From contig PERO01000020.1 of the NCBI GenBank assembly GCA_002928875.1, positions 496,001 to 560,000 on the forward strand: 64,000 bases of DNA, in the 5' to 3' direction. The DNA is from Methylobacterium sp. GTDB lineage: Bacteria; Pseudomonadota; Alphaproteobacteria; Rhizobiales; Beijerinckiaceae. How positions within the stretch are numbered: position 1 is the stretch's first letter; each line of letters opens with the position of its first letter. The notes beneath the pieces were generated by a model. The model was given only the letters and a program-made list of their open reading frames with translations, made no database searches and was not told the DNA's origin. The position numbers were made by a program, and so were the translations under genes. Positions 1 through 12,930 of this stretch are shown here, in pieces.

Positions 1-2105
1 TCGACGAACTGGCACAGGCGACCGGGCGCCGCTTCATGGTGCGCCTCGTGAAGGGCGCCTATTGGGACACGGAAGTGAAGCGCGCGCAGGAGCGCGGCCT
101 GCCGGATTTCCCGGTCTTTACCCGCAAGGCGATGACCGACCTGAACTATATCGCCTGCGCCAAGGCGATGCTGGCCGCGCGCCCGCGCCTCTACCCGCAA
201 TTCGCGACGCATAATGCGCTGACCATCGCCACCATCCGCGCCATGGCCGGCAATGCCGAGGGCTATGAATTCCAGCGCCTGCACGGCATGGGTGAGGCAG
301 CCTATTCGGCGCTCCTCGCGCAGAGCCCGGATGCGGCCTGCCGTGTCTATGCGCCGGTCGGTGGCCACCGCGATCTCCTCGCCTATCTCGTGCGGCGCCT
401 GCTCGAAAACGGCGCGAACTCCTCCTTCGTGCATGAAGCGGCGGATGCGAGCGTGCCGGTCTCGAAGCTGCTGACGCGCCCCGCCGCGCAGATCGGCAGC
501 GCCGAACGCGCCCGCCACAGGCACCTCTCGCGGCCCGAGGCGCTCTTCCCGGATGGCCGCAGGAACAGCGCGGGTTACGAATTGGGGCATGCGGAAACGC
601 TGGCGAAACTGTTGGATTCGCGGGATTTCTCGCCCGCTACGGCCACGAGCCTCATCTCGGGCCGGGCGGTGAAGCACGGTTCGGTGGATGCGCAATCCCC
701 GGTCGATGGCAAGCCGATCGGCACGGTGTTCAACGCGATGCCGGCCGATGCGCGCGCCGCGATCGACGCCGCCCGCGAGGGTTTCCATCGCTGGGGCCGC
801 ACCGAAGCCGCGCACCGCGCGGGCCTGCTGCGCGCTGCCGCCGACCGGCTCGAGGCGAAGACCGGCCGTCTCGTCGCGCTGCTGCAGCGCGAAGCGGGCA
901 AGACGCTCGATGATTGCATCGCCGAGATCCGCGAGGCGGTGGATTTCCTGCGCTATTATGCCGGCGAGGCCGAGCGCGTGATGGGCGCGCCCATCAGCCT
1001 GCCCGGCCCCACGGGCGAGGATAATCACCTGCTCTATCGCCCGCGTGGCGTGATCGTCGCCATTGCGCCGTGGAATTTCCCGCTCGCGATCTTCCTCGGG
1101 CAGGTCGCGGCGGCCCTGGCGGCCGGCAACACCGTGGTCGCGAAGCCGGCGGAGCAAACCCCGCTGATCGGCACGCTCGCGGTGGAATTGCTGCATGACG
1201 CCGGCATTCCGAAGGATGCGTTGCATCTCGTGCTCGGCGATGGCGCGATCGGTGCGGCACTCGTGGAGCACCCCGCGATTTCGGGCGTCGTCTTCACGGG
1301 CTCGACCGACACCGCGCGCCGCATCAACCGCGCGCTCGCCGCGAAGGACGGCCCGATCGTGCCGCTGATCGCGGAGACCGGCGGCATCAACGCGATGATC
1401 GTGGATGCCACCGCCCTGCCCGAGCAGGTGGCGGATGATGTGGTGCTCTCGGCCTTCCGGTCCGCGGGCCAGCGCTGCTCCGCCCTGCGCCTGCTCTTGG
1501 TGCAGGAGGATGTCGCCGACCGGATGATCGAGATGATCATCGGCGCCGCGAAGGAATTGCGCCTTGGCGATCCGACCTTGCCACAAACGCATATCGGCCC
1601 GGTGATCGATGCGGAAGCCAGGGACCGGCTCGAGGCGCATATCGCGAAGATGAAGCGCGAGGCGCAGGTGCTGCATGCGGGCGAGGCGCCGCAGGGCCTT
1701 TATGTCGCGCCGCATATCTTCGGCCTGAAGCGGGTCGCGGATCTCGGCGAGGAGGTGTTCGGGCCGGTGCTGCATGTCGTGCGCTACAAGGCGGGCGAAC
1801 TCATGCAGGTGGTCGAGGCCGTGGAAGCCTCGGGCTATGGCCTGACCTTCGGCATGCATTCGCGCATCGACAGCGACATCGAGAAGGTCACCGGCCGGCT
1901 GCAGACCGGCAATATCTACGTGAACCGCAACATGATCGGCGCGGTGGTGGGCGTGCAGCCCTTCGGCGGGCACGGTCTTTCCGGCACCGGCCCCAAGGCC
2001 GGCGGACCGAATTATCTGCTGCGCTTCACGACCGAGCAGGTGATTTCGGTGAATTCCGCCGCGGCGGGCGGCAATGCCAGCCTGATGTCGCTGTCGGAGG
2101 ACTGA
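1..2105 (+). CDS. putA: Bifunctional proline dehydrogenase / P5C dehydrogenase PutA (3' part)
   Basis: The gene enters from the left edge, reading in frame from base 3, and stops at a TGA at 2103-2105, so about 700 C-terminal residues are present. PutA oxidises proline to P5C with FAD and quinone, then P5C to glutamate with NAD+. The first part shows the end of the proline dehydrogenase barrel (RLVKGAYWD, FATHNALT, FQRLHGMGE). From about base 700 comes the aldehyde dehydrogenase domain, with the catalytic Glu in AETGG and the catalytic Cys in GQRCSA (Cys codon 1476-1478). The protein ends shortly after RFTTEQV with a short Ala/Gly tail, so it is a short type-A PutA without the long C-terminal extension. 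No regulator is seen downstream. Identity is certain; the N-terminus is outside the window. Confidence 0.97.
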   Translation, partial: DELAQATGRRFMVRLVKGAYWDTEVKRAQERGLPDFPVFTRKAMTDLNYIACAKAMLAARPRLYPQFATHNALTIATIRAMAGNAEGYEFQRLHGMGEAAYSALLAQSPDAACRVYAPVGGHRDLLAYLVRRLLENGANSSFVHEAADASVPVSKLLTRPAAQIGSAERARHRHLSRPEALFPDGRRNSAGYELGHAETLAKLLDSRDFSPATATSLISGRAVKHGSVDAQSPVDGKPIGTVFNAMPADARAAIDAAREGFHRWGRTEAAHRAGLLRAAADRLEAKTGRLVALLQREAGKTLDDCIAEIREAVDFLRYYAGEAERVMGAPISLPGPTGEDNHLLYRPRGVIVAIAPWNFPLAIFLGQVAAALAAGNTVVAKPAEQTPLIGTLAVELLHDAGIPKDALHLVLGDGAIGAALVEHPAISGVVFTGSTDTARRINRALAAKDGPIVPLIAETGGINAMIVDATALPEQVADDVVLSAFRSAGQRCSALRLLLVQEDVADRMIEMIIGAAKELRLGDPTLPQTHIGPVIDAEARDRLEAHIAKMKREAQVLHAGEAPQGLYVAPHIFGLKRVADLGEEVFGPVLHVVRYKAGELMQVVEAVEASGYGLTFGMHSRIDSDIEKVTGRLQTGNIYVNRNMIGAVVGVQPFGGHGLSGTGPKAGGPNYLLRFTTEQVISVNSAAAGGNASLMSLSED

Positions 2106-2228
2106 AGCCCTTGCGGCCTGCGGCCTTTGCGCTAAGCCTTGCCGCAGTGCGTTTTCAGGCGAAGTGGGATCCGGTTCGCGTCAGGAAATCGCGACAAGAG
2201 ACAAAAGCCTGAACCGGGGAGGCGCGGC

Positions 2229-3023
2229 GTGCGGCAGGACGGGTGGGCCCTCGCCTTCGTGCTGTTGGCCGGCATGCCGGTCGCCATGCCCGCCTTGGCG
2301 CAAGCACCGCCACCCGCGGGATGGACGATCGGCCTGGGTTTCGGGGCGGGCTGGAACTCCAATCCGCACGAGATCTCGACGCGGGCCAAGGGCGACAGCG
2401 CGTTTTCGCCGGATATCAGCCTGTCCTATCGCCGGGCGCTCTGGGAGGGCGGGGCGCTGACGCTCAGCGTGTTCGGTGGTTCGGAACTCTATGGCCGCGA
2501 GACCAGTGCCGGTTTCCAGCGGCTCCTCGGCACGGTGGCCCTGAGCCAGACATGGCAAGCCACGACCGCCACCGTCAACATCGTGCAGCGGAAGGCCCTG
2601 AGCCATGATTTCTTCCGGCACGACAGCGCCAGCACCGAGATCGGCGTCAATCTCAGCCGCATCGTGACGCTGGACGAGAGCTGGAGCCTGCTGGTCTTCG
2701 GGCGGCTGGCCCGCCGGCTCGTCGGCGATGGCACGGAAGATCGCTGGCGCGCGAATGCCAATGTCACGCTGACCTACAAGAGCGGCGCGTGGTCGTGGCG
2801 GGCCGGAGGCGGCTTCGCCTATGCGCTGGAGGACAAGACGCCCATCCTGCCCCGCATCAACGATCGCAGCATCAGCGCGCGGCTCGGCGTCGCCTATGAA
2901 TGGGACAAGGATCGCGAGATCGCGCTGGGCGGAAGCTTCAACCGGACCTATTCCAGCTATCAGCCGAACCGCTTCAAGAGCTTCAGCCTCCAGCCGCGCG
3001 TTTCGGCGACGATCCGGTTCTAG
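2229..3023 (+). CDS. Exported outer-membrane beta-barrel-like protein, function unknown
   Basis: A 264-residue protein. I place the start at the GTG at 2229 because a GGGGAGG Shine-Dalgarno lies just upstream and a clean signal peptide follows at once, with a hydrophobic core and an ALAQA cleavage site near residue 26. An in-frame ATG at 2139 would add 30 residues that look non-coding. The mature part alternates polar and hydrophobic residues in short strands rich in Gly, Ser, Tyr and Trp. It ends in Phe (SATIRF), which fits a beta-barrel with a C-terminal beta-signal. It repeats a GxGxGWNSNP-like opening seen in some porin-like proteins. I do not recognise a specific family. It sits alone between putA and a convergent DUF2971 gene, so context gives no function. 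Confidence 0.75.
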   Translation: MRQDGWALAFVLLAGMPVAMPALAQAPPPAGWTIGLGFGAGWNSNPHEISTRAKGDSAFSPDISLSYRRALWEGGALTLSVFGGSELYGRETSAGFQRLLGTVALSQTWQATTATVNIVQRKALSHDFFRHDSASTEIGVNLSRIVTLDESWSLLVFGRLARRLVGDGTEDRWRANANVTLTYKSGAWSWRAGGGFAYALEDKTPILPRINDRSISARLGVAYEWDKDREIALGGSFNRTYSSYQPNRFKSFSLQPRVSATIRF

Positions 3024-3027
3024 TCAC

Positions 3028-3993
3028 TCAAAAAGGAATTCGATCTTCAAATTTTTCTTTGCTCCTTGAGATTTTATAATCTTCTTCTTGTTGATCAATA
3101 ACATAGATATCCGGCCTAGAGCTGTTCTTCATAAAATCATCAACAAAAGACACTAGCATTTCTGCGTCCGCTGGAGACGTGTTCAGGCCGCATATTATAC
3201 TTTTTATTCTTAGCTTATCAAATGAGATATAATCGCCTTCAGGCAATCTCAGCACCGGCTTGATTTTTCCAAATTCATGTTTGGGCAGCACCAATCTGTG
3301 CTCAACTTCGTGAGCCCAGCCTAGACTTTTTTGGAGATACAGCCTTGATAATATTTCTTGCCGGTGTTTTTCGTTTCCGGCCGCCTGAAGCGCCTGAATA
3401 TCCGTTGTAGATACTCGTGGTCGACGACTCGAATAATCTACTTTTCCAGACAGAACGCTATCGGGCTTATGTTCAATTCCTGCCAACTCGACACAAAAAC
3501 CAGTATGAGAGTCGGCATAGTGCGCCCAAAGGCGCGGTTCATCCCATGCAAGAGACATTGAAAATATCTTTGCATCGTCAATTTGACCGGCCATGTAATG
3601 ACGTATAAAATACTCGCAGGTTTCTTCGTTATATTCTCTTATTTCTCGACCAAACGCGTAAAACGGTCTGATATTTTTTGATTTTGTACCCTCTGATTTT
3701 GCCTCCAAAGAATTATTTTTTAACTCCAAAAGTCTTTTTGCTGAATAATTTAAATAATGATTCGCTTCGAGGACCGTTCCTTCGGCCATTTCCTGTATTA
3801 GCTCATCAATTTTCTTTTTAGTAAAATCTACATACAAAGAAGGATTACAGTCTGTTGGGTCATTCAAAACATCTTTTTTTGCAAAAAACAACGCCTTATG
3901 CTTAAATAGCATAAACAACGATAAACGGCTATAAGGAGAAAATTTCATAAACTTAAAATATGTACTCTCATTTTTTGGTCCGCCATTGGTCAT
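3028..3993 (-). CDS. DUF2971 domain protein, AT-rich, probably acquired
   Basis: A protein of about 321 residues with the features of the DUF2971 family: an N-terminal stretch on losing or keeping a food-like LFKHKALFFAKKDVLNDPTDCNP segment, and a central WAHYADSHTGFCVEL motif typical of the family. The biochemical role of DUF2971 is not established; members are often found in variable genome islands and some sit near phage-defence genes. No signal peptide or membrane segment is visible. The start is uncertain: ATG at 3993 is used, while a TTG at 4008 lies 10 bases after an AGGAGA. The gene is strikingly AT-rich and uses A/T-ending codons (AAA, ATA, TTT), unlike all GC-rich neighbours, so recent horizontal transfer is likely. 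It ends 5 bases from the convergent barrel gene and starts about 60 bases from the atp terminator. Confidence 0.8.
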   Translation of the reverse strand: MTNGGPKNESTYFKFMKFSPYSRLSLFMLFKHKALFFAKKDVLNDPTDCNPSLYVDFTKKKIDELIQEMAEGTVLEANHYLNYSAKRLLELKNNSLEAKSEGTKSKNIRPFYAFGREIREYNEETCEYFIRHYMAGQIDDAKIFSMSLAWDEPRLWAHYADSHTGFCVELAGIEHKPDSVLSGKVDYSSRRPRVSTTDIQALQAAGNEKHRQEILSRLYLQKSLGWAHEVEHRLVLPKHEFGKIKPVLRLPEGDYISFDKLRIKSIICGLNTSPADAEMLVSFVDDFMKNSSRPDIYVIDQQEEDYKISRSKEKFEDRIPF

Positions 3994-4056
3994 CGATATC
4001 TCACACAATCTGAGCAGTTCTCCTAGACTGAATAGATAGCTTGATTCGTTACAAAT

Positions 4057-4083
4057 AAAAAAAAAGGCCGCCCGCAGGCGGCC
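4057..4083 (-). terminator. Intrinsic terminator of the atp operon
   Basis: A 7-bp perfect stem (GGCCGCC at 4066-4072, loop CGCA, GGCGGCC at 4077-4083), extended by A-T pairs, is followed on the minus strand by a nine-U tract (A run at 4057-4065). It lies 26 bases after the atpC stop codon. Confidence 0.93.
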
Positions 4084-4109
4084 TTGTTGTCGCTCTGCTG
4101 CCGATCCGC

Positions 4110-4499
4110 TCAGCTGCGGACCGCGGCCATCATCGCAGACAAGGCGGCGATCTTTTCGGTGGCGAGGGTGCGCGCCTCGTCCGTCGAAGCCGCGCGAAGT
4201 TCATCCTCCGCCATCTTCATATCCGCGGCGACCTTCTCGCGATCGATTTCCTCGACCGGAATGGCCTGCTCGGCGAGCAGCGTCAGGCCCATCGCGTTCA
4301 CATCGACGAAGCCGCCGCGCACGAAAAGCCGCTTGCCGCCATCGACCGTGACCACGCCCGGGCGCACGGCCGACATGAACGGCGCGTGGTTCGCCAGCAC
4401 AGTCATCTCGCCCTCGGCGGACGGAACGACCACCGAATCCACGTTGCCCGAGAACAGAACCCGCTCCGGGGAGACAAGTTCGAAAGGAAAGCTGGCCAT
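4110..4499 (-). CDS. atpC: F1 ATP synthase epsilon subunit
   Basis: A 129-residue subunit of the F1 central stalk that regulates rotary ATP synthesis at the cytoplasmic membrane. The N-terminal beta-sandwich is typical: FELVSPERVLFSG, then VVVPSAEGEMTVLANHAPF and a GGFVDV strand. A short C-terminal helical part of about 40 residues follows, rich in Ala and Glu. Length fits alphaproteobacterial homologues. It is the last gene of the operon, 3 bases after atpD, so translation is probably coupled, and it is followed by a strong intrinsic terminator at 4057-4083. Confidence 0.97.
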   Translation of the reverse strand: MASFPFELVSPERVLFSGNVDSVVVPSAEGEMTVLANHAPFMSAVRPGVVTVDGGKRLFVRGGFVDVNAMGLTLLAEQAIPVEEIDREKVAADMKMAEDELRAASTDEARTLATEKIAALSAMMAAVRS

Positions 4500-4502
4500 G
4501 GG

Positions 4503-6385
<1,883 letters not shown>

Positions 6386-6398
6386 GCTCGTCTCCCGT

Positions 6399-7268
6399 TC
6401 AGAGCGCTTCCGCGCCGGAAATGATTTCGATCAGTTCCTTCGTGATCATCGCCTGACGCGTCCGGTTGTACTTCTGCGTCTGCTTCTTGATCATCTCGCC
6501 CGCGTTGCGGGTCGCGTTGTCCATCGCGCTCATGCGCGCGCCCTGCTCCGAGGCCGCGTTCTCGAGCAGCGCACGAAACACCTGCACCGAGATGTTGCGC
6601 GGCAGTAGCGACGAAAGAATGGTCGCCTCATCCGGCTCGTAATCATAGGTCGCGGTCGATGACGCCGCGCTGACGGGAATTTCCGCCGGGATGATACGCT
6701 GGGCGGTCGGGATCTGCGCGATCACCGACTTGAACTGCGAGTAGAACAGCGTCGCGACATCGAATTCGCCATTCGCGAACATCGTCATCACGCGCTGGCC
6801 GATCTCGTCGGCATTCACGTAGCCGATCTGCTTCACCGCGCGCAGCTCGATGACATCGATGATCTGCTTGTCGTATTGGCGCTTCAGGATGTCATAGCCC
6901 TTGCGGCCGACACAGAGGATCTTCACCGTCTTGCCGGCCTGCTGGAGCCGGTTGATGTGCTCACGGGCCAGACGCGCGATCGACGAGTTGAACGCGCCGC
7001 ACAGGCCACGCTCGGCCGTGCAGACGACGAGCAGATGAACCTGATCCGAACCCGTGCCGGCGAGCAGGCGCGGCGCATCTGCGCCCGAAACGCCGGCACC
7101 GAGATTGGCGAGAACCGCTTCCATCTTCTGCGCATAGGGGCGCGCGGCCTCGGCGGCCATCTGCGCGCGACGCAGCTTCGCCGCGGCCACCATCTGCATG
7201 GCCTTGGTGATCTTCTGCGTCGCCTTCACGGAAGCGATGCGGTTGCGAAGGTCTTTCAACGAGGGCAT
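6399..7268 (-). CDS. atpG: F1 ATP synthase gamma subunit
   Basis: The 289-residue rotor shaft of F1. The N-terminal helix ([22 protein letters not shown], quoted in part) and the C-terminal helix ending [14 protein letters not shown] are the two coiled-coil strands that turn inside the alpha3beta3 ring. The middle carries the Rossmann-like part with LCGAFNS. Length is typical for alphaproteobacteria. It follows atpA after 55 bases and precedes the ohr-like gene by 13 bases. No frame or length anomaly is seen. Confidence 0.97.
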   Translation of the reverse strand: MPSLKDLRNRIASVKATQKITKAMQMVAAAKLRRAQMAAEAARPYAQKMEAVLANLGAGVSGADAPRLLAGTGSDQVHLLVVCTAERGLCGAFNSSIARLAREHINRLQQAGKTVKILCVGRKGYDILKRQYDKQIIDVIELRAVKQIGYVNADEIGQRVMTMFANGEFDVATLFYSQFKSVIAQIPTAQRIIPAEIPVSAASSTATYDYEPDEATILSSLLPRNISVQVFRALLENAASEQGARMSAMDNATRNAGEMIKKQTQKYNRTRQAMITKELIEIISGAEAL

Positions 7269-7323
7269 GGGTTTTCCCGTCTGGCCGGCGGCTGGCGCGG
7301 GGCTGACCCCGCGCCGGAGAGGC

Positions 7324-8853
<1,530 letters not shown>

Positions 8854-8871
8854 CGGGGCGTGCCTTTCGCT

Positions 8872-9429
8872 TTAAACGTTCGTCATCGCGATTTTCATCG
8901 CGTTCAATTTGGTCTTGAGGGAGGCGTCGATCATCTTCGAGCCCATCTTCACGACGAGCCCCCCGATGATCGCGGGATCGACACGCTCGGTGAGCGCGAT
9001 GGTCTGGCCGGACGTGGTCTGGAGCGCATCCAGGACGGCCTTGCGATTCTTGTCGGAGAGCGGCGCGGCCACGGTCACTTCCGCGTTCACGATGCCCTTC
9101 TTCTCCGCGACCAGCGCGCGGAAGGCCGTCACCATGGCCCGGACGAGGAAGAGGCGGCGCTTCGAGGCGACCAGCTTCAGGAAATTCGCGGCAAGACCGC
9201 CGATTTCCGCCTTGGCGAGAACGGCCGTGATGGCCTTTTCCTGCTCTTCCGAGGTGAAGACCGGGTTGCGGCACAGCCGCTCGAGGTCCGCGCTCTCGTC
9301 GAGCAGCGCGACAAACCGGTCGAGATCGGCGCTGACCGCGTCGAGAGCCTTGCCCTCGTTCGCAAGCTCGAACAGCGCGACGGCGTAACGACCGGCGATT
9401 CCGGAGACGATGGGGCTCGATGAGGCCAC
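8872..9429 (-). CDS. atpH: F1 ATP synthase delta subunit
   Basis: A 185-residue peripheral-stalk subunit that joins F1 to the F0 b subunits. I choose the GTG at 9429, giving (M)ASSSPIVSGIAGRYAVALFELA, because homologues start just before the ARYA-like motif. The frame stays open upstream to 9618, but that part reads as non-coding. The C-terminal part AIIGGLVVKMGSKMIDASLKTKL is the conserved delta signature. It is the first gene of the F1 operon; its promoter should lie in the 240 bases between 9430 and the priA stop at 9670, where I see no convincing sigma-70 boxes. Confidence 0.94.
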   Translation of the reverse strand: MASSSPIVSGIAGRYAVALFELANEGKALDAVSADLDRFVALLDESADLERLCRNPVFTSEEQEKAITAVLAKAEIGGLAANFLKLVASKRRLFLVRAMVTAFRALVAEKKGIVNAEVTVAAPLSDKNRKAVLDALQTTSGQTIALTERVDPAIIGGLVVKMGSKMIDASLKTKLNAMKIAMTNV

Positions 9430-9669
9430 GGCTCGAACGTCTTTCGTTTCTTCACACGGCAAGCGGGGCGGACGCGACACCCAGAGAGGGGAAGTTGCGT
9501 GAATTTTGCCGCTCGTCGTGCCCAAGAAGGGGGATCTGTCGACGACTTGGCGGCTGAGGCGCAAGGAAGGATGCGCTGCAGCAACCGGGCCGGTCGCTAA
9601 CAAATCTTCAACGCACACGCAACCCCTTATCGCCGCCGACTTTCGGTGCGCGGCCTGCGATTTGCCGCC

Positions 9670-11844
9670 TCAGAGGAAACTGACCGGATCGATATCGACA
9701 TCCACCCGCGCTCCGCCGCGCGCCGGCCCGGCCCGCTCGATCATCGCCCGCAAGGCAGACTGGATGGAAACCGCCTTCGCAGCCTTGAGGATGAGGCGCA
9801 CGCGATGCTTGCCGCGCAGAAGCGCCAGCGGCGGATCGGCCGGGCCGAGGATCGTGATGGCCGGAATGGCCCCTTCCTCCATCAGGCGAAATCCGGCCTC
9901 GGCGATCTTGCGGGCATGGGCTTCCGCCGCCGACCGGTCCTTCGCGGTCACCAGCACCGCCGCGAGCCGGCCGAAGGGCGGGAGCCCTGCCGCCTCCCGG
10001 CTCGCGATCTCGGCCGCGTAGAACGAGGCTTCGTCGCCCGAAAGAAGCGCGCGGATCACGGCGTGTTTCGGCTGGTAGCTCTGCAGCACGCCCCGCCCCG
10101 GCTTCTCGCCGCGGCCCGCGCGGCCCGTGACCTGCGTGAGAAGCTGGAAACTGCGCTCGGCGGCGCGCGGATCGTTCGAGACGAGCCCGATATCGGCATC
10201 GACCACCGCCGCGAGCGTGAGCAGCGGGAAATTATGGCCCTTCGCGATCAGTTGCGTGCCGATCACGAGGTCGAATTCGCCATCCGCCACCGCCTGCAAT
10301 TCGCGCTTCAGCCGTTCGGTGCCGCCGGGAAAATCGCTGGAAAGCACGATGCGGCGACGATCGGGGAAGGCCGAGGCGATCTCCTCCGCCACGCGCTCGA
10401 CGCCGGGACCGCAGGCGGTGAGGCTGTCCTCCGCGCCGCATGCGGTGCAGGCCATGGGGCGGCGCTCGGTATGCCCGCAATGGTGGCAGACGAGCGCCCG
10501 GCGGAAGCGATGCTCCACCAGCCAGGCATCGCAATTCGGGCATTGCCAGCGATGCCCGCAGGCGCGGCAGAGGGTCAGCGGCGCATAGCCGCGGCGGTTC
10601 AGGAACACCATCGCCTGCTCGCCGCGCTGCAGCGTCTCGCCGATCATCCCGATGAGCTTCGGCGAGAGATAGGTGCCGCGCGTTGGCGCATCCTTCGTGA
10701 GGTCGATCAGCGAGAGATCCGGCATCGCGCGGCCCACGGCGCGGCTTTGCAGTTTCAGATGCCGGTATCGTCCCTGCTCGGCATTGACCCGGCTTTCGAT
10801 GGAAGGGGTGGCGGAGGAAAGGATCACCGGGCAGCCCTCGCCCTGCCCGCGCAGAACCGCCATGTCACGGGCGTGGTAGCGCACCACGTCATCCTGCTTG
10901 AAGGCCGCCTCGTGCTCCTCATCGACCACGATGAGGCCCAGCGACGAGAACGGCAGGTAGAGCGCCGAGCGCGCGCCGACCACCACCTTTGCCTCGCCCT
11001 CGGCCACGGCATGCCAGAGGCGATCGCGTCGCGTGGCGGCGATGCCCGAATGCCAGAGGCCCGGCGCGCCGCCGAACCGCGCTTCGAATCGCGCGACGAA
11101 TTCCGGCGTGAGCGAGATTTCCGGCAGCAGGATCAGTGCCTGTTTTCCGGCGGAAAGCGCGGCTGCCACCGCCTCGAAATAGACCTCCGTCTTGCCCGAA
11201 CCCGTCACGCCCTCGAGCAGCACCGGCGCGAAACCGCTGGCCTGCACGAGGCCGGAGAGCACTTCCGCCGCCTCGCGCTGTTCCGCGTTCAGATCCGGCC
11301 CGCGCGCGGCGAGATCGAGCGGCGCGGCCCGCGCGAGGCTCGGCAGGGGCACGATCTCGAACACGCCTTCATCGACGAGCGCATCGATCACGCCCGTGGA
11401 GCAGCCGGCGGCATCGGCGAGATCCTTCTTGCGATGCGTGAGGCCCCCGGTCGCCGCCGCCATCACCCGGGCGCGGGTAGGCGTGAGGCGGCGGGGCTCG
11501 GTGCCCGTGACGCGCAGGCCGAATTTCGGCGCCTCATGCGCTTCCGCCTCGGGATCGCGCATCGCCATCCGCGCGACGAGGCCGAGGGGTGCGAGCGTAT
11601 AGGCCGAAACGCGCTGCAGGAAATTCATCAGCTTTTCGGGCAGGGGCGGCAGGGCCGAGACGGCGCGGATCGCCTTCAGGTTTTCGCCCGAGGCCCTCTC
11701 GTCGAGGCTCCAGACCAGGCCGAAGGTGTCGCGCGTGCCCAGCGGCACATGCACGGTCTGGCCGGGCCGCAGCACGATTCCCTCGGGCACGCGGTAGGAA
11801 TAGGGCGCGTCCAGCGCGAGCGGCAGGACGATGTCGGCGATCAT
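9670..11844 (-). CDS. priA: Primosomal replication helicase PriA
   Basis: A 724-residue 3'-5' superfamily 2 helicase that restarts collapsed replication forks. The N-terminal 3'-DNA-binding domain starts VLPLALDAPYSYRVPEG. Walker A GVTGSGKT is at about residues 211-218, followed by a DEEH box (VVDEEHEAAFKQDD). Zinc-binding cysteine pairs (CRACG, CPNC, CHHCG, CTACG) occupy about residues 420-470, and motif VI contains QVTGRAGRG. Length matches the family. It lies 103 bases from the divergent xerC and upstream of the atp operon on the same strand; a 240-base gap suggests separate transcription. Confidence 0.97.
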   Translation of the reverse strand: MIADIVLPLALDAPYSYRVPEGIVLRPGQTVHVPLGTRDTFGLVWSLDERASGENLKAIRAVSALPPLPEKLMNFLQRVSAYTLAPLGLVARMAMRDPEAEAHEAPKFGLRVTGTEPRRLTPTRARVMAAATGGLTHRKKDLADAAGCSTGVIDALVDEGVFEIVPLPSLARAAPLDLAARGPDLNAEQREAAEVLSGLVQASGFAPVLLEGVTGSGKTEVYFEAVAAALSAGKQALILLPEISLTPEFVARFEARFGGAPGLWHSGIAATRRDRLWHAVAEGEAKVVVGARSALYLPFSSLGLIVVDEEHEAAFKQDDVVRYHARDMAVLRGQGEGCPVILSSATPSIESRVNAEQGRYRHLKLQSRAVGRAMPDLSLIDLTKDAPTRGTYLSPKLIGMIGETLQRGEQAMVFLNRRGYAPLTLCRACGHRWQCPNCDAWLVEHRFRRALVCHHCGHTERRPMACTACGAEDSLTACGPGVERVAEEIASAFPDRRRIVLSSDFPGGTERLKRELQAVADGEFDLVIGTQLIAKGHNFPLLTLAAVVDADIGLVSNDPRAAERSFQLLTQVTGRAGRGEKPGRGVLQSYQPKHAVIRALLSGDEASFYAAEIASREAAGLPPFGRLAAVLVTAKDRSAAEAHARKIAEAGFRLMEEGAIPAITILGPADPPLALLRGKHRVRLILKAAKAVSIQSALRAMIERAGPARGGARVDVDIDPVSFL

Positions 11845-11946
11845 CGTTTCCTCTTCCGGCTCGACCTCGCGGATGTTTTCCTTAGCACCGATTCGGCAAG
11901 GGCCGGGATGGGCGCTTTCTTAACCGGGAGCGACGAGGATCGCAGC

Positions 11947-12855
11947 ATGACCGCCATCGAGATCGCCCTGCAGGACTGGCTCCGCGTGCTCACCCATGAG
12001 CGCAAGGCCTCGCTGAACACCGTGGAATCCTATGGCCGCGACGTGCGGCAGGTGCTCGCCTATTTCGGCGCGGATGTCGCCACACCGGCGGACCTCCTGG
12101 CGCTGAAGCCCTCCGACCTGCGGCTCTTCATGGGGGAGCGGCGCAATCAGGGCATCGGCAGCCGCAGCCTGATGCGCCAGCTCGCCGGGTTGCGCTCCTT
12201 CGCGCGCCATCTCGAAGGCGAGGGGCACGGCCACGCCTCGGCCTTCAAGGCGGTGCGCGGCCCGCGCGTGAAGAAGGGCTTGCCGCGCCCCCTCACCCCG
12301 CAGGATGCGCGCGCCACGGCCGCCATCGCCACCCGCGCCGGCGAAGCGCGCGAACGCTGGGTGCTCGCCCGCGATGCCGCCGTCTTCGCCCTGCTTTATG
12401 GCGCGGGTCTGCGCATCTCCGAAGCGCTCTCGATCAAGCGGAGGGATGCGCCGAAGGCCGGCGCGACACTCACCATCATCGGCAAGGGCGGCAAGCCGAG
12501 GCAGGTGCCGATCCTGCCGCCGATCGCGCTGGCGATCGACGATTACCTCGCGCAATGCCCGTGGAAGATGCGCGGCGACGAACCGCTCTTCGTGGGCGTG
12601 AAGGGGGGGCCGCTCTCACCCCGCATCATCCAGCTTGCGATGGAGGGCCTGCGCGGGGCGCTGGGCCTGCCCGAGAGCGCGACACCCCATGCGCTGCGCC
12701 ATTCCTTCGCGACGCATCTCCTCGCACGCGGCGGCGACCTGCGCACCATTCAGGAACTGCTCGGCCACGCCTCGCTCTCCACCACCCAGATCTATACGGA
12801 AGTCGACACCACGCGCCTGATGGCGGCCTACAAGGCCGCTCATCCACGGGCCTGA
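11947..12855 (+). CDS. xerC: Tyrosine recombinase XerC
   Basis: A 302-residue site-specific recombinase that, with XerD, resolves chromosome dimers at dif. The ATG at 11947 gives MTAIEIALQDWL; the frame is open far upstream only because it runs antisense to priA. The N-terminal SAM-like core-binding domain (residues about 5-95) is followed by the catalytic domain with Arg in GAGLRISEAL, Lys in GKGGKPR, HALRHSFATHLL carrying the His-x-x-Arg pair, LGHASL with the second His, and the Tyr nucleophile in TTQIYTEV. It is single, next to priA, with no integrase-like context or attachment repeats, so a housekeeping Xer protein and not a mobile element integrase. Confidence 0.95.
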   Translation: MTAIEIALQDWLRVLTHERKASLNTVESYGRDVRQVLAYFGADVATPADLLALKPSDLRLFMGERRNQGIGSRSLMRQLAGLRSFARHLEGEGHGHASAFKAVRGPRVKKGLPRPLTPQDARATAAIATRAGEARERWVLARDAAVFALLYGAGLRISEALSIKRRDAPKAGATLTIIGKGGKPRQVPILPPIALAIDDYLAQCPWKMRGDEPLFVGVKGGPLSPRIIQLAMEGLRGALGLPESATPHALRHSFATHLLARGGDLRTIQELLGHASLSTTQIYTEVDTTRLMAAYKAAHPRA

Positions 12856-12930
12856 ACCGTCGCCGGCTTGCAGGCGGAATCGCCGCTCCCCTATCGTCCC
12901 GCCGGGGTCGTGATTCGGCTGGGAGGGACT

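Noticed and set aside
9646-11946. Long N-terminal extension of xerC (frame open from 9646)
   Set aside because: The part before 11947 is the complement of priA and has no recombinase likeness; XerC length is right from ATG 11947.
11947-12855. Tyrosine recombinase taken as a mobile-element integrase
   Set aside because: Housekeeping XerC features and priA neighbourhood; no attachment repeats, tRNA junction or cargo genes.
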